A stretch of DNA of 5,458 nt. Origin: Bacteriovoracaceae bacterium. Its GTDB lineage: Bacteria; Bdellovibrionota; UBA1018. The position numbers were made by a program, and so were the translations under genes. Of the stretch, positions 3,998 through 5,458 are shown in pieces (the first letter of the stretch is position 1; each line of letters opens with the position of its first letter). Under the pieces are notes generated by a model, which saw only the letters and a program-made list of their open reading frames with translations, had not been told where the DNA came from and did no database searches. The stretch covers positions 1-5,458 of the forward strand of contig CANJNU010000084.1 of NCBI GenBank assembly GCA_947475645.1, written 5' to 3'.

Positions 3998-5458
3998 TCA
4001 TTCTCCTTCATCCAGTTTAAATTCGAAATAAAAGACGCCATGCCCGGAAGGGTTGGTCTCGAAGCGTGAAAGTTTAAGTGGTATCCCGGCGACCGCATTG
4101 GGTATCGGCAGGTTGGATACGAGGATGATGGGTTGTCGTGCTAAGGTTTCGTTCAGTGCTTCTACTTTGGTTTGCACAGTAGCTGAAACGATTTCTTTAA
4201 ACAAGTAACGTACTGTTTGATTGTCGATTCGAATACTGGTGGGATCAATTTTCTCGGCCTGAACTTGAAGAAGCGAATTTCGAGGGCGAGTGAGTCGTGT
4301 GATCACGTCAAACTCAAGATCGATATAATCGCGAATGGCAAATCGGTCTTTGAGGCTGCTCACATTCTGCCTAATCCTGAGATGCAGTCGTCCAAAGTTG
4401 GGCCCCAATGTACCGTCGAAGTGAAATTCGGGAGCTGCTAACAAAGTGGGTGAAGTATTGGGGTCTTCTCCCTCGCTCACAGGGATGCTGTCGAAGTAGC
4501 CCCTTCTGAATCCTAGCTCGAGTGTGCGATTGACGAGATCTTGATGGATCGAGATCGCGGTATCAAACTTGTTTGGCGGTAGCCGCAGAGTGTCGGGAGG
4601 CAGCGGAGCGGATACAGGATGTGAGTTTGCTGAGGAAAGTGGGTGGGTTCGGTCCTCGATATTGGCCGAGAATACGATACGTAAGAAGTCCGAGGTGCTT
4701 CGAACATCCTGGGGAAAAATGTCCCAGTGGTAGACTGGATTTTGCTTTCCAATGGGAGCTCCGGGAGGGGACATCTGGTTGACTTCTGAGAAGGGGCGAA
4801 TGAGCGCCGCTGAAATAATCTCATTGATACGAGTGGGGCCAGACTCAGTTCCAAAGCGTTGAGTGTATTTTTGGAGAGCTTTTAACAACGTGTCCTTTTG
4901 TTTGACTAAAGCCTCTTCGACCTTTTTTGAACTCAGTTTGTGCCTTTGGCCTCCAATTCGAACGGATAGTTCGGGAAGCTGAAGGGGGCTTCGAAAACCA
5001 AGTTCCATTTGAATTTGATCCAAGTTGCTTTCGATTGAGTCGATTTTGAAAATGAAGTGACGACTTTTGTCGAGCTTCAGGCTCATCTTGACTTGAAAGG
5101 TGAGGGGAGTATCGCCTCCAGTGGTTTGCGCCCAAACGTTGCGTGCCGAAAGCTCTCCTAAGAACGAATTTTCTTCGTCTTTTGCTTTGATCGACTGAAT
5201 TTCAATTCTGAGGTCAGGGATCTCTGCGTTGAAGACCAGCGCGAGTCCCTCACCTTCTGGCATGCGATGATTTGCTTCGGTGTCGATTTTAAGCGAGAGA
5301 TGGGAGAATCTGGCGCCGTAGCGCAGTTGAGAGAGGCGAGCTGATATCTTTGGGTCGTTGAGTTGAAAGCCTTTTAGCCAATCTTTCAGGACTTCACGGA
5401 TTGAGCCCAACGTTCCCGAGTATTGGCGATATTCGACGGGGAGTTGATCCAGTTGGAT
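3998..5458 (-). CDS. Large protein with a possible BPI/TULIP-like C-terminus (5' partial)
   Basis: The frame is open from the right edge (5458) to TGA at 3998-4000, giving 486 visible residues. A TTG at 5410 could be taken as a start. However, no stop lies before the edge, TTG is a weak start, and no signal peptide follows it, so the true N-terminus probably lies outside the window. The visible part has no cysteine. It alternates amphipathic beta-type stretches with two long helices. Counting from that TTG, the helices are near 160-187 and 396-424, and a Pro-rich segment spans about 212-285. The C-terminal helix, then NETLARQ, LPIP (434-437), IPLKL and a final strand GVFYFEFKL, resembles the end of BPI/LBP-type TULIP lipid-binding domains, where a helix is followed by a Pro-Leu-Pro turn and barrel strands. 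This is my pattern reading, not a database result. The gene overlaps the small exported-protein gene by 4 bases if the ATG at 4001 is used. A role in lipid binding or envelope transport is speculative. Confidence 0.75.
   Translation of the reverse strand: MQLDQLPVEYRQYSGTLGSIREVLKDWLKGFQLNDPKISARLSQLRYGARFSHLSLKIDTEANHRMPEGEGLALVFNAEIPDLRIEIQSIKAKDEENSFLGELSARNVWAQTTGGDTPLTFQVKMSLKLDKSRHFIFKIDSIESNLDQIQMELGFRSPLQLPELSVRIGGQRHKLSSKKVEEALVKQKDTLLKALQKYTQRFGTESGPTRINEIISAALIRPFSEVNQMSPPGAPIGKQNPVYHWDIFPQDVRSTSDFLRIVFSANIEDRTHPLSSANSHPVSAPLPPDTLRLPPNKFDTAISIHQDLVNRTLELGFRRGYFDSIPVSEGEDPNTSPTLLAAPEFHFDGTLGPNFGRLHLRIRQNVSSLKDRFAIRDYIDLEFDVITRLTRPRNSLLQVQAEKIDPTSIRIDNQTVRYLFKEIVSATVQTKVEALNETLARQPIILVSNLPIPNAVAGIPLKLSRFETNPSGHGVFYFEFKLDEGE
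4003..4008 (-). promoter_or_regulatory. Ribosome binding site that favours the second ATG of the small exported protein
   Basis: On the minus strand AAGGAG reads from 4008 to 4003. It is one base from the ATG at 4001 and 10 bases from the ATG at 3992. Normal spacing favours 3992, while the ATGA overlap favours 4001. Confidence 0.5.

Noticed and set aside
4217..4854. Plus-strand and alternative minus-strand open frames inside the large minus-strand gene
   Set aside because: The 486-residue frame is continuous with coherent protein character, and the shorter frames have no ribosome binding site or domain support.

Overview
The window comes from a Gram-negative bacterium: it encodes Sec-type signal peptides, a polyamine-type ABC importer that normally works with a periplasmic binding protein, and candidate periplasmic proteins. 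Base composition looks close to 50% GC, start codons include TTG, and the genes are packed tightly. This would fit Bdellovibrionota/Oligoflexia or a similar deltaproteobacterial lineage. No rRNA or marker gene is present, so that placement is a low-confidence inference.

Layout. (1) Positions 1-108 (+) hold the last 35 codons of an unidentified gene. (2) Positions 139-408 (+) encode a small secreted Pro/Ala/Thr-rich protein, followed by a strong intrinsic terminator (445-479). (3) A short leader (480-554) with a possible sigma70-type promoter precedes a compact three-gene operon on the + strand: potA (ATPase, 555-1757), potB (permease, 1750-2631) and potC (permease, 2632-3438). These give the cytoplasmic and membrane parts of a spermidine/putrescine-type importer. 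The substrate-binding protein PotD is absent on both sides within the window. (4) Converging on potC, with only 2 bases between the stop codons, is a minus-strand pair: a large protein that runs off the right edge (3998-5458) and a small exported protein (3441-3992 or 4001) that overlaps its stop codon. The large protein is cysteine-free in the visible part, and its C-terminal end resembles the BPI/TULIP lipid-binding fold. Both products are otherwise unrecognised.

How the genes work together. potA, potB and potC are translationally linked: potA and potB overlap by 8 bases through a TTG start, and potB and potC abut as TAA-ATG. They would be made as one complex. The minus-strand pair is linked in the same way and probably forms a separate envelope-associated unit. 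The two operons have no intergenic space for terminators. The best + strand terminator-like hairpin lies about 290 bases inside the opposing small gene, so the operon transcripts probably overlap as antisense RNA.

The most interesting items are a perfect 10-bp hairpin nested in a larger stem inside potA at the ATPase/TOBE boundary, a hairpin abutting the potC ribosome binding site, the orphan potABC without potD, and the possible TULIP-like protein. I saw no CRISPR array, tRNA, insertion sequence or obvious defence system.
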